A DNA stretch of 64,000 bases from Ruminococcus sp. (lineage in GTDB: Bacteria > Bacillota > Clostridia > Oscillospirales > Ruminococcaceae): positions 39,781 to 103,780 of the forward strand of contig JAJQCE010000015.1 of assembly GCA_021202895.1 (NCBI GenBank), in the 5' to 3' direction. The notes under the pieces are model-generated. The model was not told the DNA's origin. It did not search any database and was given only the letters and a program-made list of their open reading frames with translations. A program made the position numbers and the translations under genes. Positions within the stretch are counted from its first letter, which is position 1. Every line of letters starts with the position of its first letter. Positions 28,932 to 38,003 of the stretch are shown here, piece after piece.

Positions 28932-29999
28932 ATGAAAGGTTTAGTTAAAATTCCCGAAAAAATGAATGCGCTGGTGCTTCACGGCGTCGGCGATCTGAGA
29001 TATGAACAGGTTGAAGTTCCTAAGCTTGAAGAGGGTACGGTGCTTTTGAAAATAAAGGCTTGCGGAATTTGTTCGAGCGATATTCCCAGAATTTTTGTAA
29101 ACGGAACATATCATTTTCCGACAATTCCGGGACATGAGTTTTCAGGAGAAATTGTCGCAGTCGGCGATGGCGTTGACGAGAGCCTGCTTGGAAAGCGCAG
29201 CTGCGTTTTCCCGATGCTGCCGTGCAGAAGTTGCCGTGCCTGCAAAATTGAGGAATGGGCGCAGTGTTCAGGCTACAGCTATTTTGGTTCTCGCTGTGAC
29301 GGAGCCTTCGCTGAGTATCTGGTAGTCCCGACATGGAATTTAGTCCCGTTTTCAGATACGCTTTCGTTTGAGGAAGCGGCTTTGTGCGAGCCTGCGGCGG
29401 TGTCGCTTCATGCGGTAAATATAGCAGACCTTAAAGAGGGCGACAACGTGGCGGTAATTGGCACGGGAACCATAGCCTTTCTTATCGGCACGTTCGCAAA
29501 GAGCAAAATCGGCGGCGGCAAGGTGGTTGTTGTCGGCAGGAGTGAGAACAAGCTTGAATATGCGAGAGGCTTAGGCTTTGAAACGGTAAACACTAGCGAA
29601 ACGGAGGCAGCCGACGGACTTAAAGCTCTGGGAATTGACGGAGCGGACAAGGTGTTTGAAGCGGTCGGACAAAACGAAGCAATTTCAAATGCGATAAAGG
29701 CTGCTGCGGCGCTTGGCACAGTGGTGCTTGTGGGAAATCCGGAGAACGATCTGAAGCTTGAAAAGAATGTATACTGGTCGATTTTAAGAAAGCAGCTTAA
29801 GGTTTGTGGCTCATGGAATTCAAATTATAACTCTAAGATAAACGACTGGAAGAATGCGATTGAAATATTTGAAAGCGGCAGGCTTAATCTTAAGGGGCTG
29901 ATAACTCATACCTTTAAGATGGAGGATATGGAAAAGGCTTTTGAAGCTATAAGAGATCCAAAGTGCTTTACGCTTAAGGTTATGTTTACAATGGACTAG
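28932..29999 (+). CDS. Zinc-dependent medium-chain sugar/polyol(-phosphate) dehydrogenase
   Basis: A 355-residue MDR-family enzyme. Catalytic zinc site: CGICSSDIP (about 44) and PGHEFSGE. Structural zinc cysteines: PCRSCRACKIEEWAQC. Nucleotide-binding turn: VIGTGTIAFL. The GSWNSNYN segment is shared with galactitol-1-phosphate 5-dehydrogenases. In this operon it could reduce ribulose 5-phosphate to ribitol 5-phosphate, the TarJ role, feeding the cytidylyltransferase just upstream. The start is ATG 28932 behind GAGGAG, with a TTG directly before it as an alternative. Confidence 0.8.
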   Translation: MKGLVKIPEKMNALVLHGVGDLRYEQVEVPKLEEGTVLLKIKACGICSSDIPRIFVNGTYHFPTIPGHEFSGEIVAVGDGVDESLLGKRSCVFPMLPCRSCRACKIEEWAQCSGYSYFGSRCDGAFAEYLVVPTWNLVPFSDTLSFEEAALCEPAAVSLHAVNIADLKEGDNVAVIGTGTIAFLIGTFAKSKIGGGKVVVVGRSENKLEYARGLGFETVNTSETEAADGLKALGIDGADKVFEAVGQNEAISNAIKAAAALGTVVLVGNPENDLKLEKNVYWSILRKQLKVCGSWNSNYNSKINDWKNAIEIFESGRLNLKGLITHTFKMEDMEKAFEAIRDPKCFTLKVMFTMD

Positions 30000-30029
30000 A
30001 AAAAAGGGTTAGGGAAAGACTTGGTTAAT

Positions 30030-31889
30030 ATGGATAGTGTAAATACAATTACAGAAGAGGAAATTGAAGAGAGAGCGGAGAGAAAAAAAGCGATAGAAAA
30101 AAAGCTTGAGAACAAAAAGATATTCGGCTTGATAAAAAATATAGAATTTAAGCGAGTGATTATGACTATTTCAGGCGAGCTTGTCAATGCGGATTTGACT
30201 AAAAAATACGGTGCGAGGTTTGTAACGCTAGCCAGAAAAAGAATGTTCTATCCTGCGCATTTTGACATGGACGGCAATAAATTCACTCTTTCAATGAATC
30301 TGATGTGCTCAAATAACGAGGAGCCGATTCTTACGGGAGATTACAGTCTTGTTTTTTTTGAAAGGTATGAAAACGACCGTCAGGAAATACTCTATACAGG
30401 TGAAAATCCGTCTGTAGAAAACGTAAGAAGAGGCGATACGGTTTACAAAATTGAATATGACGAAAAGGGCTTTGTTAAGAAAAAGACTGAGTTGACAAGG
30501 GAGTATCCATGCATAATTGATTCAGAGTACAGTGGCTTTTGCAGCGGTGCTAACAGCAATCCTTGGAATTTTAAGATTAAGCATGGAAACAACAATTATT
30601 TTTATCTGGAATCACACTGCGATATGGACACGACAGAGTACTTTCTGAAGGTGAACTACAAGCCGCCTGCTCTGCCGCCGACCTTTAAGGAAAAGACAGC
30701 TGAATTCTGGAAGAAAAGGCTTGACAATTTAAAGAAAAGGTTTTACGCTTTTAACAGATGGGGCTTTGTTACGCTGTTTAATTTCTTTAAGAAATTTGCA
30801 AAGGAAAACGGAAATATTATACTCTTTGCGTCTGGCTCAAGAGCCGAGATAGGCGGCAACGAGGGATTTATCTACAAGCGTATGCTTGAACGGGGTCTGG
30901 ACAAGGTGTATAAGTTCAGATTCGATTTCAAGGAAAGCATAACCACCTCTCGCTCTACATGGAAGATGATACGTTTTTCCTACTATCTTGCGACGAGTGA
31001 TGTTATCATAATTGACGACTACTATCCTGAAATTTACAAGGTAGATTATTCGGAGCATACTAAGATTTTGCAGGTGTGGCACGCCTGCGGAGCGTTTAAG
31101 TCGCTGGGCTTTGAGCGTCTGGGAAAATTGGGAGCGCCTCCGTTTAACACTAGAGTACACAAGTGCTATACCCATGTGCCGGTAAGCTCATACCATTCGG
31201 CTAAGCACCATGCGGAGGGCTTCGCAATTGACGAGAGCAAGTTTTACCCCGTGGGAATACCTAGAACGGACGTGTTTTTTGACGAGGAGTACAAGCGTCA
31301 GACAAAAGAGCGTATGTATGAGGAATTTAAGCCGTGCAGGAATGCAAAAACAGTGTATCTGTACGCTCCGACATTTAGAGGAAACAATGCAAAGGACGCA
31401 AGCTTTCCGTTTGATAAGATTAACCTTGACAGAATGGGAGAATTTCTTGAAAAGACCGATTCGGTTATGATAGTAAAGATGCATCCGTTTGTAAAAAAGC
31501 GTATTGAAATTCCAAAGAAATACAAGGACAGAATACTTGACGCCGCAGATTACAGGGAAGTAAACGACATACTTTTTATAATTGACGTGCTGATTACCGA
31601 CTATTCGTCTATTATATATGAAACCTCGCTGCTTAAAAAGCCGATGCTGTTTTACGCATTTGACCTAAAGCATTATGTTTCCACGAGAGATTTTTATGAG
31701 CCGTATGAGGATATTGTGCCAGGAAAGATAGTTACAGATTTTGACGACCTGATGAAAGCTCTCGAGCAAAAGGATTATGATTATCACAAGATGGACGCTT
31801 TTATAAAGAAGAACTTTACCTACCTTGACGGCAAGGCGACTGACAGAGTTATAGATCAGCTCATTATCGGCATAGAGCCTAAGGACTGA
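30030..31889 (+). CDS. CDP-glycerol/ribitol phosphotransferase (TagF/TarL-like)
   Basis: 619 residues. The N-terminal 240 or so form a lysine-rich helix and a beta-rich accessory domain. The C-terminal polymerase domain (about 260-619) has VIIDDYYPE, LQVWHACGAFKSLGF, LYAPTFRGNN, VKMHPFV and LITDYSSIIYETS. This is the longer, bi-domain relative of the first polymerase in the operon, so one may prime and the other extend the chain. ATG 30030 is chosen; TTG 30021 lies closer to an AGGGAAAG site and is a real alternative. Confidence 0.85.
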   Translation: MDSVNTITEEEIEERAERKKAIEKKLENKKIFGLIKNIEFKRVIMTISGELVNADLTKKYGARFVTLARKRMFYPAHFDMDGNKFTLSMNLMCSNNEEPILTGDYSLVFFERYENDRQEILYTGENPSVENVRRGDTVYKIEYDEKGFVKKKTELTREYPCIIDSEYSGFCSGANSNPWNFKIKHGNNNYFYLESHCDMDTTEYFLKVNYKPPALPPTFKEKTAEFWKKRLDNLKKRFYAFNRWGFVTLFNFFKKFAKENGNIILFASGSRAEIGGNEGFIYKRMLERGLDKVYKFRFDFKESITTSRSTWKMIRFSYYLATSDVIIIDDYYPEIYKVDYSEHTKILQVWHACGAFKSLGFERLGKLGAPPFNTRVHKCYTHVPVSSYHSAKHHAEGFAIDESKFYPVGIPRTDVFFDEEYKRQTKERMYEEFKPCRNAKTVYLYAPTFRGNNAKDASFPFDKINLDRMGEFLEKTDSVMIVKMHPFVKKRIEIPKKYKDRILDAADYREVNDILFIIDVLITDYSSIIYETSLLKKPMLFYAFDLKHYVSTRDFYEPYEDIVPGKIVTDFDDLMKALEQKDYDYHKMDAFIKKNFTYLDGKATDRVIDQLIIGIEPKD

Positions 31890-31909
31890 TCATAGAAAGG
31901 ATTTGAAAA

Positions 31910-32584
31910 ATGGACAAGGGAATGATTTCAGTTTCGATGATGTGCGTAAGGATTGACCTTACGATGGATTATCTGAAAGCCTTTGAGAGAAACAATGTGG
32001 AGCTGCTGCATATAGACGTAATGGACGGTGCCTTTGTGCCTAATATCACTATCGGAGTTGACTATGTAAAGCAGCTTAGAGAGATTACAAAGCAGACCTT
32101 TGATTTTCACTTTATGGTTGAAGAGCCTGAGGAGAAGATGAAGTGGTTTGATATAAGAGAGGGCGACTGGGTTTCAGTACACTGGGAGGCTACAAAGCAT
32201 ATCGACAAGTGTATGCAGTACATCAAGAGCCTTGGCGCAAAGCCTTGCATAGCCCTTAATCCTGGTACGCCGATAAGCGTGCTTGAGGAAATGTACGGCT
32301 ATCTTGACGGCGTGCTGCTGCTGAGCGTAAATCCCGGCTTTGCAGGGCAGAAGCTTATCCCATCTGTAGTCGACAAGGTAAGGCGCATGAGCGAACATCT
32401 TAAGGCTATCGGCAGAGAGGATATTACCATCATAGCCGACGGCAATATGTCTAACGAAAACGCAAAGCTTATGTACGATGCGGGTGCGAGAATTTTTGTT
32501 GCGGGTACGTCAAGCATTGTAAAGGACACTATCGAGGGCGTGGACGAAAGAATTGCCGCTAAACGCAAGAGTATAGGCTACTGA
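31910..32584 (+). CDS. Ribulose-phosphate 3-epimerase family protein
   Basis: A 224-residue TIM-barrel with the hallmark HIDVMDGAFVPN, FHFMVEEPE, LLLSVNPGFAGQKLI and IIADGNMSNENA segments. It interconverts ribulose 5-phosphate and xylulose 5-phosphate, or acts on a related ketose phosphate such as allulose 6-phosphate. As the last gene of the surface-polymer operon it probably supplies ribulose 5-phosphate for the polyol branch rather than the general pentose pathway. That assignment is inference. Confidence 0.85.
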   Translation: MDKGMISVSMMCVRIDLTMDYLKAFERNNVELLHIDVMDGAFVPNITIGVDYVKQLREITKQTFDFHFMVEEPEEKMKWFDIREGDWVSVHWEATKHIDKCMQYIKSLGAKPCIALNPGTPISVLEEMYGYLDGVLLLSVNPGFAGQKLIPSVVDKVRRMSEHLKAIGREDITIIADGNMSNENAKLMYDAGARIFVAGTSSIVKDTIEGVDERIAAKRKSIGY

Positions 32585-32589
32585 AAACT

Positions 32590-32614
32590 GAGCGGAAAAA
32601 TCCGCTCTTTTTTT
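32590..32614 (+). terminator. Terminator of the surface-polymer operon
   Basis: GAGCGGA / TCCGCTC, an AAAA loop and seven T. Confidence 0.9.
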
Positions 32615-32780
32615 AAAAAATAAATTGCTTGTTTTAGCACGTGTAAAATTGCAGGATTAAAGCTGTAATTATTCATCAAAGCCTAACATATTTCTGGAAA
32701 ACAGGCTACTTTGACGGAAAATATGAATAATCTTGCGTTTTGTGATTCATTTATTCATTGTAATTTAAATTATAAAGGTG

Positions 32781-32809
32781 TTGACAAAATCAAAAATATG
32801 AGGTATAAT
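32781..32809 (+). promoter_or_regulatory. Promoter of pckG
   Basis: Perfect TTGACA, a 17-nt spacer and a perfect TATAAT. The 88-base leader shows no clear regulatory fold. The 160 bases between the preceding terminator and this promoter hold nothing I recognise. Confidence 0.85.
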
Positions 32810-32896
32810 AAAATGTATAGGAAATCTGAGGGCGCAAAAAAGGCAGTCTTTAGATTTTAATAGGCAAAATATTTATCTGAAAGGAGTAATAAAACT

Positions 32897-34702
32897 ATGG
32901 CAAGCTTGACTAAGAACCCAAACGTAAACGCATGGGTTGATGAAATGATAGCTCTCACAAAGCCTGAAAAGGTTGTGTGGATTGACGGAAGCGAGGAGCA
33001 GCTGAAAGCTTTAAGAGACGAGGCTGTTTCAACAGGAGAAATGATAGAGATGAATCAGGATGAATATCCTGGCTGTCTGTATCACAGAACACTTCCTAAC
33101 GATGTAGCGCGCGTAGAGGACAGAACCTTTATCTGCTCAGAGAAGGAGGAGGACGCTGGTCCTACAAACAACTGGATGGCACCTGACGAGATGAAGGCTC
33201 TGCTTAATCCGATGTATGACGGAGTTATGAAGGGCAGAACAATGTACGTTATTCCCTATTCGATGGGACCTATCGGCTCACCGCTCGCAAAGGTGGGAGT
33301 TGAAATTACTGATTCAATCTATGTTGTTCTGAACATGGACATCATGACGAGAATGGGCGAAAAGGCATTTGAGAATTTGGGAGATACAAGTGACGACTTT
33401 GTAAGAGGACTTCACTCTAAGGCGGACGTTGACCCCGACAAGAGATATATCGTTCACTTCCCTGAGGAAAACACCATCTGCTCAATCAATTCGGCTTACG
33501 GTGGAAATGTTCTGCTCGGCAAAAAGTGCTTTGCGCTCAGAATTGCGTCATTCCAGGGCAAGAACGAGGGTTGGATGGCAGAGCATATGCTCATTCTGGG
33601 AGTTGAGAAGCCTGACGGCGACGTCAAGTATATCACAGCCGCATTCCCGTCAGCCTGCGGAAAGACAAACCTTGCAATGCTTATTCCTCCGAAATTCTAT
33701 ACCGAAAAGGGCTATAAGGTTTGGACGGTAGGCGATGATATTGCGTGGATGAAGCAGGGCGAGGACGGCAAGCTCTATGCAATAAATCCTGAGAACGGAT
33801 TTTTCGGAGTTGCCCCCGGAACAAACGCTAAGTCTAATTACAATGCGCTTGCTTCTACTAAGAAGAACGCTATCTTTACAAACGTAGCTATCAACAACGA
33901 CACCATGACTCCGTGGTGGGAGGGACTTGACAAGAATCCTCCTGTAAACGCTACCGAGTGGAAGGGTGAAAAGGTAAACGGACCTGAGTATATTGCGCAG
34001 GGAAACAAGCTTGCTCATCCGAACAGCCGCTTTACCGCACCTGCCGAGAACTGCCCCTGCATTTCTCCTGAATTTAATAATCCGCAGGGTGTGCCGATTT
34101 CAGCTATTATCTTCGGCGGCAGACGCGCAAAGACCACTCCGCTGGTTTATCAGGCGTTTGACTGGAATCACGGAACCTATATCGGCTCTGCCGTTTCGTC
34201 AGAAACTACAGCCGCCGCAACAGGAGCGGTTGGAGTGCTTCGTCACGACCCGATGGCTATGAAGCCGTTTATCGGATATAACGTAGGCGACTACTGGGCT
34301 CACTGGATTGAGATGGGTGAAAAGCTGGGCGAAAACGCACCTAAGATTTTCAATGTAAACTGGTTCAAGAAAGACGACGACGGCAACTTTATGTGGCCAG
34401 GCTTCGGCGACAACATGAGAGTTCTTGACTGGATTATCAAGAGATGCGAGGGTACTGTAGACGCAGTTGAAACTCCTATCGGATATGTTCCTAAGCCTGA
34501 AGATATAAATGTCGAGGGCATAGAGGACGAGCTGCCTGCTGGCGGTATGGAAGCGCTTCTTGCAGTTGACAAGGATCTCTGGGTTGAAGAGGTTAAGGAA
34601 ATGAAGAGATACTATGCTGAGGATATTGCCGCTAAGGGCGGAAAGATTCCTGACGCACTCTATGAAGAGCTTGACAAGCTTGAAAAGAGAGTAAACGCAT
34701 AA
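32897..34702 (+). CDS. pckG: Phosphoenolpyruvate carboxykinase, GTP type
   Basis: A 601-residue enzyme interconverting oxaloacetate and PEP. The kinase loop reads FPSACGKTNLAML (about 250), with the GTP-type IPYSMGPIGSP and FGGRRAKTTPL segments. In rumen and gut fermenters this enzyme often runs towards oxaloacetate, fixing CO2 for succinate; direction cannot be read from the sequence. Length matches the GTP family, not the shorter ATP family. Single gene with its own promoter and terminator. Confidence 0.95.
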   Translation: MASLTKNPNVNAWVDEMIALTKPEKVVWIDGSEEQLKALRDEAVSTGEMIEMNQDEYPGCLYHRTLPNDVARVEDRTFICSEKEEDAGPTNNWMAPDEMKALLNPMYDGVMKGRTMYVIPYSMGPIGSPLAKVGVEITDSIYVVLNMDIMTRMGEKAFENLGDTSDDFVRGLHSKADVDPDKRYIVHFPEENTICSINSAYGGNVLLGKKCFALRIASFQGKNEGWMAEHMLILGVEKPDGDVKYITAAFPSACGKTNLAMLIPPKFYTEKGYKVWTVGDDIAWMKQGEDGKLYAINPENGFFGVAPGTNAKSNYNALASTKKNAIFTNVAINNDTMTPWWEGLDKNPPVNATEWKGEKVNGPEYIAQGNKLAHPNSRFTAPAENCPCISPEFNNPQGVPISAIIFGGRRAKTTPLVYQAFDWNHGTYIGSAVSSETTAAATGAVGVLRHDPMAMKPFIGYNVGDYWAHWIEMGEKLGENAPKIFNVNWFKKDDDGNFMWPGFGDNMRVLDWIIKRCEGTVDAVETPIGYVPKPEDINVEGIEDELPAGGMEALLAVDKDLWVEEVKEMKRYYAEDIAAKGGKIPDALYEELDKLEKRVNA

Positions 34703-34730
34703 GTTAGCGAATAAAACGGTAAAAAATGAT

Positions 34731-34772
34731 ATGCACCTCAAAGGCTAGATGCTTACGAGGTGCATTTTTTTG
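34731..34772 (+). terminator. Terminator of pckG
   Basis: ATGCACCTC / GAGGTGCAT, a 17-base loop and seven T. Confidence 0.85.
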
Positions 34773-34833
34773 ACAAAAAACTTTCGCATTTTTAAGGCAA
34801 GAGAATATGTAAGAAAATAGTGACAGCAAACAC

Positions 34834-34862
34834 TTGCAAAATATTAAGTCTTGCGATATAAT
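34834..34862 (+). promoter_or_regulatory. Promoter of the WYL regulator gene
   Basis: TTGCAA, a 17-nt spacer and a perfect TATAAT. Confidence 0.75.
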
Positions 34863-34915
34863 AAAAGTGAAGAAGAAAATTTTACACTTTTTAGTCGAAT
34901 TCGCGGAGGTGGAGT

Positions 34916-35896
34916 ATGGCACAGGATAATTGTCAAAAAATAAAGCTGCTTAAGCTTGTTGAAATGCTGCGGCAGGAAACGGACGAAACGCACCCTATGA
35001 CGACAATGGTAATTGTGGACAGGCTTAATAAGATGGGTATTTCCTGCGAAAGGAGAACGCTCTCAAAGGATATTGCGCTTTTGAATGAGCAGGGCTTTGA
35101 GGTTATGATTTGCCGAGTTGGCAAAGAAAAGGGTTATTATGTTGCGGACAGAAGCTTTTCTTTGCCTGAGCTTAAGATTTTGATTGACGCTGTGCAGGCG
35201 GCAAGCTTTATCACCGAAAAGAAATCACAGGAGCTGATAAGCAGGATAGTAAATCTGGGCGGCAGTCACAGTGCTGAGCTTTTAAAAAGAAATATGGTGT
35301 GCTTTAATACCCGAAAGCACAGCAACGAGAGCATTTATTACAATGTAGATGCGTTAGAGGACGCTTTGCAGCATAAGAAGAAGGTTAGTTTTAGATATTT
35401 TGATATTGGCATAAATAAAGAAAAGATATATCGCAAAGATAAGCAACACTATAATGTTGAACCTGTAGCGCTTGTGTTTAATGAGGATAATTATTATCTT
35501 GTTGCGTACAGCGCAAAGTATGATGGTACTGCAAATTATCGTGTAGACCGCATGGACAGCGTTGAGGTTCTGGAGGAGCGTGTGTCAGAAAGAGCACTGG
35601 GTTTTAAAGGTGATATTGCTCAATACACCGAGCAGGCTTTTAAAATGTACGGCGGTTCCTTAGAGACTGTTGTGCTGGAGTTTGACTATAGACTTATAGG
35701 CGCAGTTTATGATCGCTTTGGTGAAAGCACGGATATGATAGCCTTCAATGACAAGGCTGTAGCGACTGTCAATGTGCAGCTTTCACCTACCTTCTGGGGT
35801 TGGCTTTTCCAATTTGGCAGTCAGATGAGGATTATTTCACCAACGTCTGTGATTGAGGAATATAACAAGAAATTAGAAATGCTTAAGAACGAATGA
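34916..35896 (+). CDS. WYL-domain transcriptional regulator
   Basis: 326 residues. An N-terminal winged helix-turn-helix (about 10-75, with ERRTLSKDIALL as recognition segment) is followed by a WYL ligand-sensing domain (about 140-220: KKVSFRYFDIG, VEPVALVFNEDNYYLVAYS, YRVDRMDSVEV) and a C-terminal WCX extension. WYL regulators commonly sit beside defence or DNA-damage genes. Here the only downstream partner is a 53-codon gene. The ligand is unknown. A GCGGAGGTGGAG site supports the start. Confidence 0.88.
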   Translation: MAQDNCQKIKLLKLVEMLRQETDETHPMTTMVIVDRLNKMGISCERRTLSKDIALLNEQGFEVMICRVGKEKGYYVADRSFSLPELKILIDAVQAASFITEKKSQELISRIVNLGGSHSAELLKRNMVCFNTRKHSNESIYYNVDALEDALQHKKKVSFRYFDIGINKEKIYRKDKQHYNVEPVALVFNEDNYYLVAYSAKYDGTANYRVDRMDSVEVLEERVSERALGFKGDIAQYTEQAFKMYGGSLETVVLEFDYRLIGAVYDRFGESTDMIAFNDKAVATVNVQLSPTFWGWLFQFGSQMRIISPTSVIEEYNKKLEMLKNE

Positions 35897-35907
35897 GATG
35901 AAGAAAC

Positions 35908-36069
35908 ATGGAAAATCTATTTGAAATAGTCGGCGATAAATTTTTCAAGCCGCTGACTGACAACGACAGAAAAAGGCTGAAAAATCTGCTCGGCACGGAA
36001 TTTAAAGCGGTTGTGGAATATATGCTTGAACACAACTGCAAGCTTGAGCAGGAGGCTTTGGATATTTGA
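35908..36069 (+). CDS. 53-residue protein, start resembles JetA-family proteins
   Basis: A short frame starting 12 bases after the WYL gene, with a modest GAGATGAAG site. The opening NLFEIVGDKFFKPLT resembles, from memory, the first residues of JetA (DUF5716) proteins of Wadjet anti-plasmid systems. The rest (a helical Lys/Leu/Glu-rich segment) does not continue that family. It may be a remnant, a small independent protein or a chance match. A strong terminator follows directly. Confidence 0.5.
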   Translation: MENLFEIVGDKFFKPLTDNDRKRLKNLLGTEFKAVVEYMLEHNCKLEQEALDI

Positions 36070-36083
36070 AAACAAAAAATCAA

Positions 36084-36111
36084 AGTGGGAGTAAGCTTCC
36101 TTGCTCCCACT
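36084..36111. terminator. Terminator between convergent units
   Basis: A 12-bp stem with one G-T pair, AGTGGGAGTAAG / CTTGCTCCCACT, and a CTTC loop. T-rich sequence follows on the plus strand, and an A-run lies on the other side for the minus strand. Confidence 0.8.
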
Positions 36112-36218
36112 GATTTAATCTTTTATGGCTTTGAATATATTAGAAGTGTGTTCCTTTTATTACAGACAAAATATTCGCTTCATGAAAATTGTCAGTCCTA
36201 GTTAATACGCTGTATTTT

Positions 36219-38003
36219 TTAAATAAATTCAGCTTCAATTATCTCGTCCTTATTTTTTGCATCGCTCTTTTTTGGATCCGCAAGCTTCATCTCAAACCAG
36301 AAGGTCGAGCCATTGCCCTCCTCGGACATGACGCCGTAAGCAAACTCGTGCTTCTTTAAAATCTCCTGACAAATCGAAAGCCCCAAGCCTGTGCCTACAG
36401 TTTCACGCTTAACCTTGCCGCCTCTGTAGTAGCGGTCGAAAACCTCAGAGAGCTTGTCCTTTGCAATGCCTCTGCCGTTGTCTGTAACCTCAATCCTTAC
36501 CGCCTGCGGCTTGTTAATCTGCTTGATTCTGATAACCTTGTCGTCGCCGCTGTAGTTTATGGCGTTGTTGATGAAGTTGTAAAGCACCTGTGCCATTTTG
36601 TCGTAGTCGGCATTGACATACCGCTCCTCATCGGGAACAAATTTAATATCGTAGCCCTGCTCCTCAATCAGCAGCGTGTAGCGCATAAGCACATCGTCAA
36701 TCTGCTCGTGGATAGAATAATCGGTTTTCTTAAGTTCCTCGTTCGCACTTTCAAGCTTTGAAAGCTCAAGTATCGAATTTACAAGGTTAGAAAGCCTGTC
36801 CGCTTCGTCAATTATAATCTGACAGTGCTTCTGACGCTTCTCAGGATTATCTCCCGACAAATCCCTTATCATCTCAGCGTATGCCTTAACCATCGTAAGC
36901 GGCGTGCGCAGATCGTGGGAAATATTTGCTATCAGATCTTTTTTGAGATCCGTAACCTTCTTTACCTCGTTTCTCGCATCGTCAAGCACAACAGCAAGCT
37001 CGGTAATTTCACGGTAGCCGCTTGCCTTAAACTCTACCTCGTAATCTCCCTCTCCGAACTTTTTCGCCGTTTCTGTAAGCTTTTCAATCGGACGTGAAAT
37101 ACGTGAGGAAATAAGCACCGTTATAATAAACGCAAGCTCAAAGAGAATCACCGTGATATAAATAAGCTGTCCTCTTATAATACTTACCGTTGAATCTATA
37201 GGGTCTATAGGTGCTTCAATATAGAGATAATATGCAGAACCGCCGCTTTCAAATTTGGTGCAGTAGAATATCTCATCTCTGTCAAACTCATCGCTCTGAA
37301 TTATCCTGGTGATATAGCTACTCTCCTCATCGTCAAGCATCTGACGAAATTTGTACATCGTTTTTCCGAAATTGTTTCCCTTGTCGTTGTCAAAAAACGA
37401 GAAGTTACCCATACTGTTTTCCGATACTATATCGTTTCCGTCCTCATCGGTAATCAGAATGTACATATTGTTGTTAAAAGCCACATCTCTCGCATAGCCG
37501 CCTATGTCGTCGCTGCTGTAATTTTCTATAAGCGAATCTGCTTGATTGATGACCTCTTTGATTTTAGCGGAGCGGTAATAGTTAGGCAGAAAGAAGTACT
37601 GAAACAGCCACAGAATTATAACTATGCTTATCGCAAATGCCATGAACGAAAGCCAGACATAGGTTTTAAGCGTCATTCTTTGGAAAAGCTTTTTGAGCCT
37701 GTGCTTTCTTTCGCGGTGCTTTTTCTTTGGCGGAATTAGGATATTCTTATCAAAAACTACATCCTCGCCTGAAATAGCCTCCTCAAGCTCACGCTGTGCC
37801 TCACTCTCGTCAGATTCCTGCCATGCAGGAGTGTTCACCGCAGCTGCGCCGCCCGCTCCGTTTAAGCCTGAACCAACGGCAGCTGAATCAGCTGAGCCTG
37901 CTGCAGTTAAATCAGCCGCACTGCTTCCTGTCGCACCGCCGTTTGAATTTGCCGCACCGCTGCTCAAATCAGCCGAGTTATCGGACTTATGAAATCTTTT
38001 CAA
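36219..38003 (-). CDS. Sensor histidine kinase with low-complexity N-terminus
   Basis: 594 residues. About 60 N-terminal residues are Ala/Gly/Ser-rich, followed by an acidic patch and a basic stretch just before TM1 (about 112-135). An extracellular sensor domain, TM2 near 285-305 and a HAMP linker follow. Then HisKA (ISHDLRTPLTMV, H about 362), the N box (NFINNAINYS), VTDNGRGI and the GTGLGLSICQEI box. It starts with TTG, overlapping the response regulator gene by 17 bases, so the pair is translationally coupled. The function of the low-complexity head is unknown. Confidence 0.9.
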   Translation of the reverse strand: MKRFHKSDNSADLSSGAANSNGGATGSSAADLTAAGSADSAAVGSGLNGAGGAAAVNTPAWQESDESEAQRELEEAISGEDVVFDKNILIPPKKKHRERKHRLKKLFQRMTLKTYVWLSFMAFAISIVIILWLFQYFFLPNYYRSAKIKEVINQADSLIENYSSDDIGGYARDVAFNNNMYILITDEDGNDIVSENSMGNFSFFDNDKGNNFGKTMYKFRQMLDDEESSYITRIIQSDEFDRDEIFYCTKFESGGSAYYLYIEAPIDPIDSTVSIIRGQLIYITVILFELAFIITVLISSRISRPIEKLTETAKKFGEGDYEVEFKASGYREITELAVVLDDARNEVKKVTDLKKDLIANISHDLRTPLTMVKAYAEMIRDLSGDNPEKRQKHCQIIIDEADRLSNLVNSILELSKLESANEELKKTDYSIHEQIDDVLMRYTLLIEEQGYDIKFVPDEERYVNADYDKMAQVLYNFINNAINYSGDDKVIRIKQINKPQAVRIEVTDNGRGIAKDKLSEVFDRYYRGGKVKRETVGTGLGLSICQEILKKHEFAYGVMSEEGNGSTFWFEMKLADPKKSDAKNKDEIIEAEFI

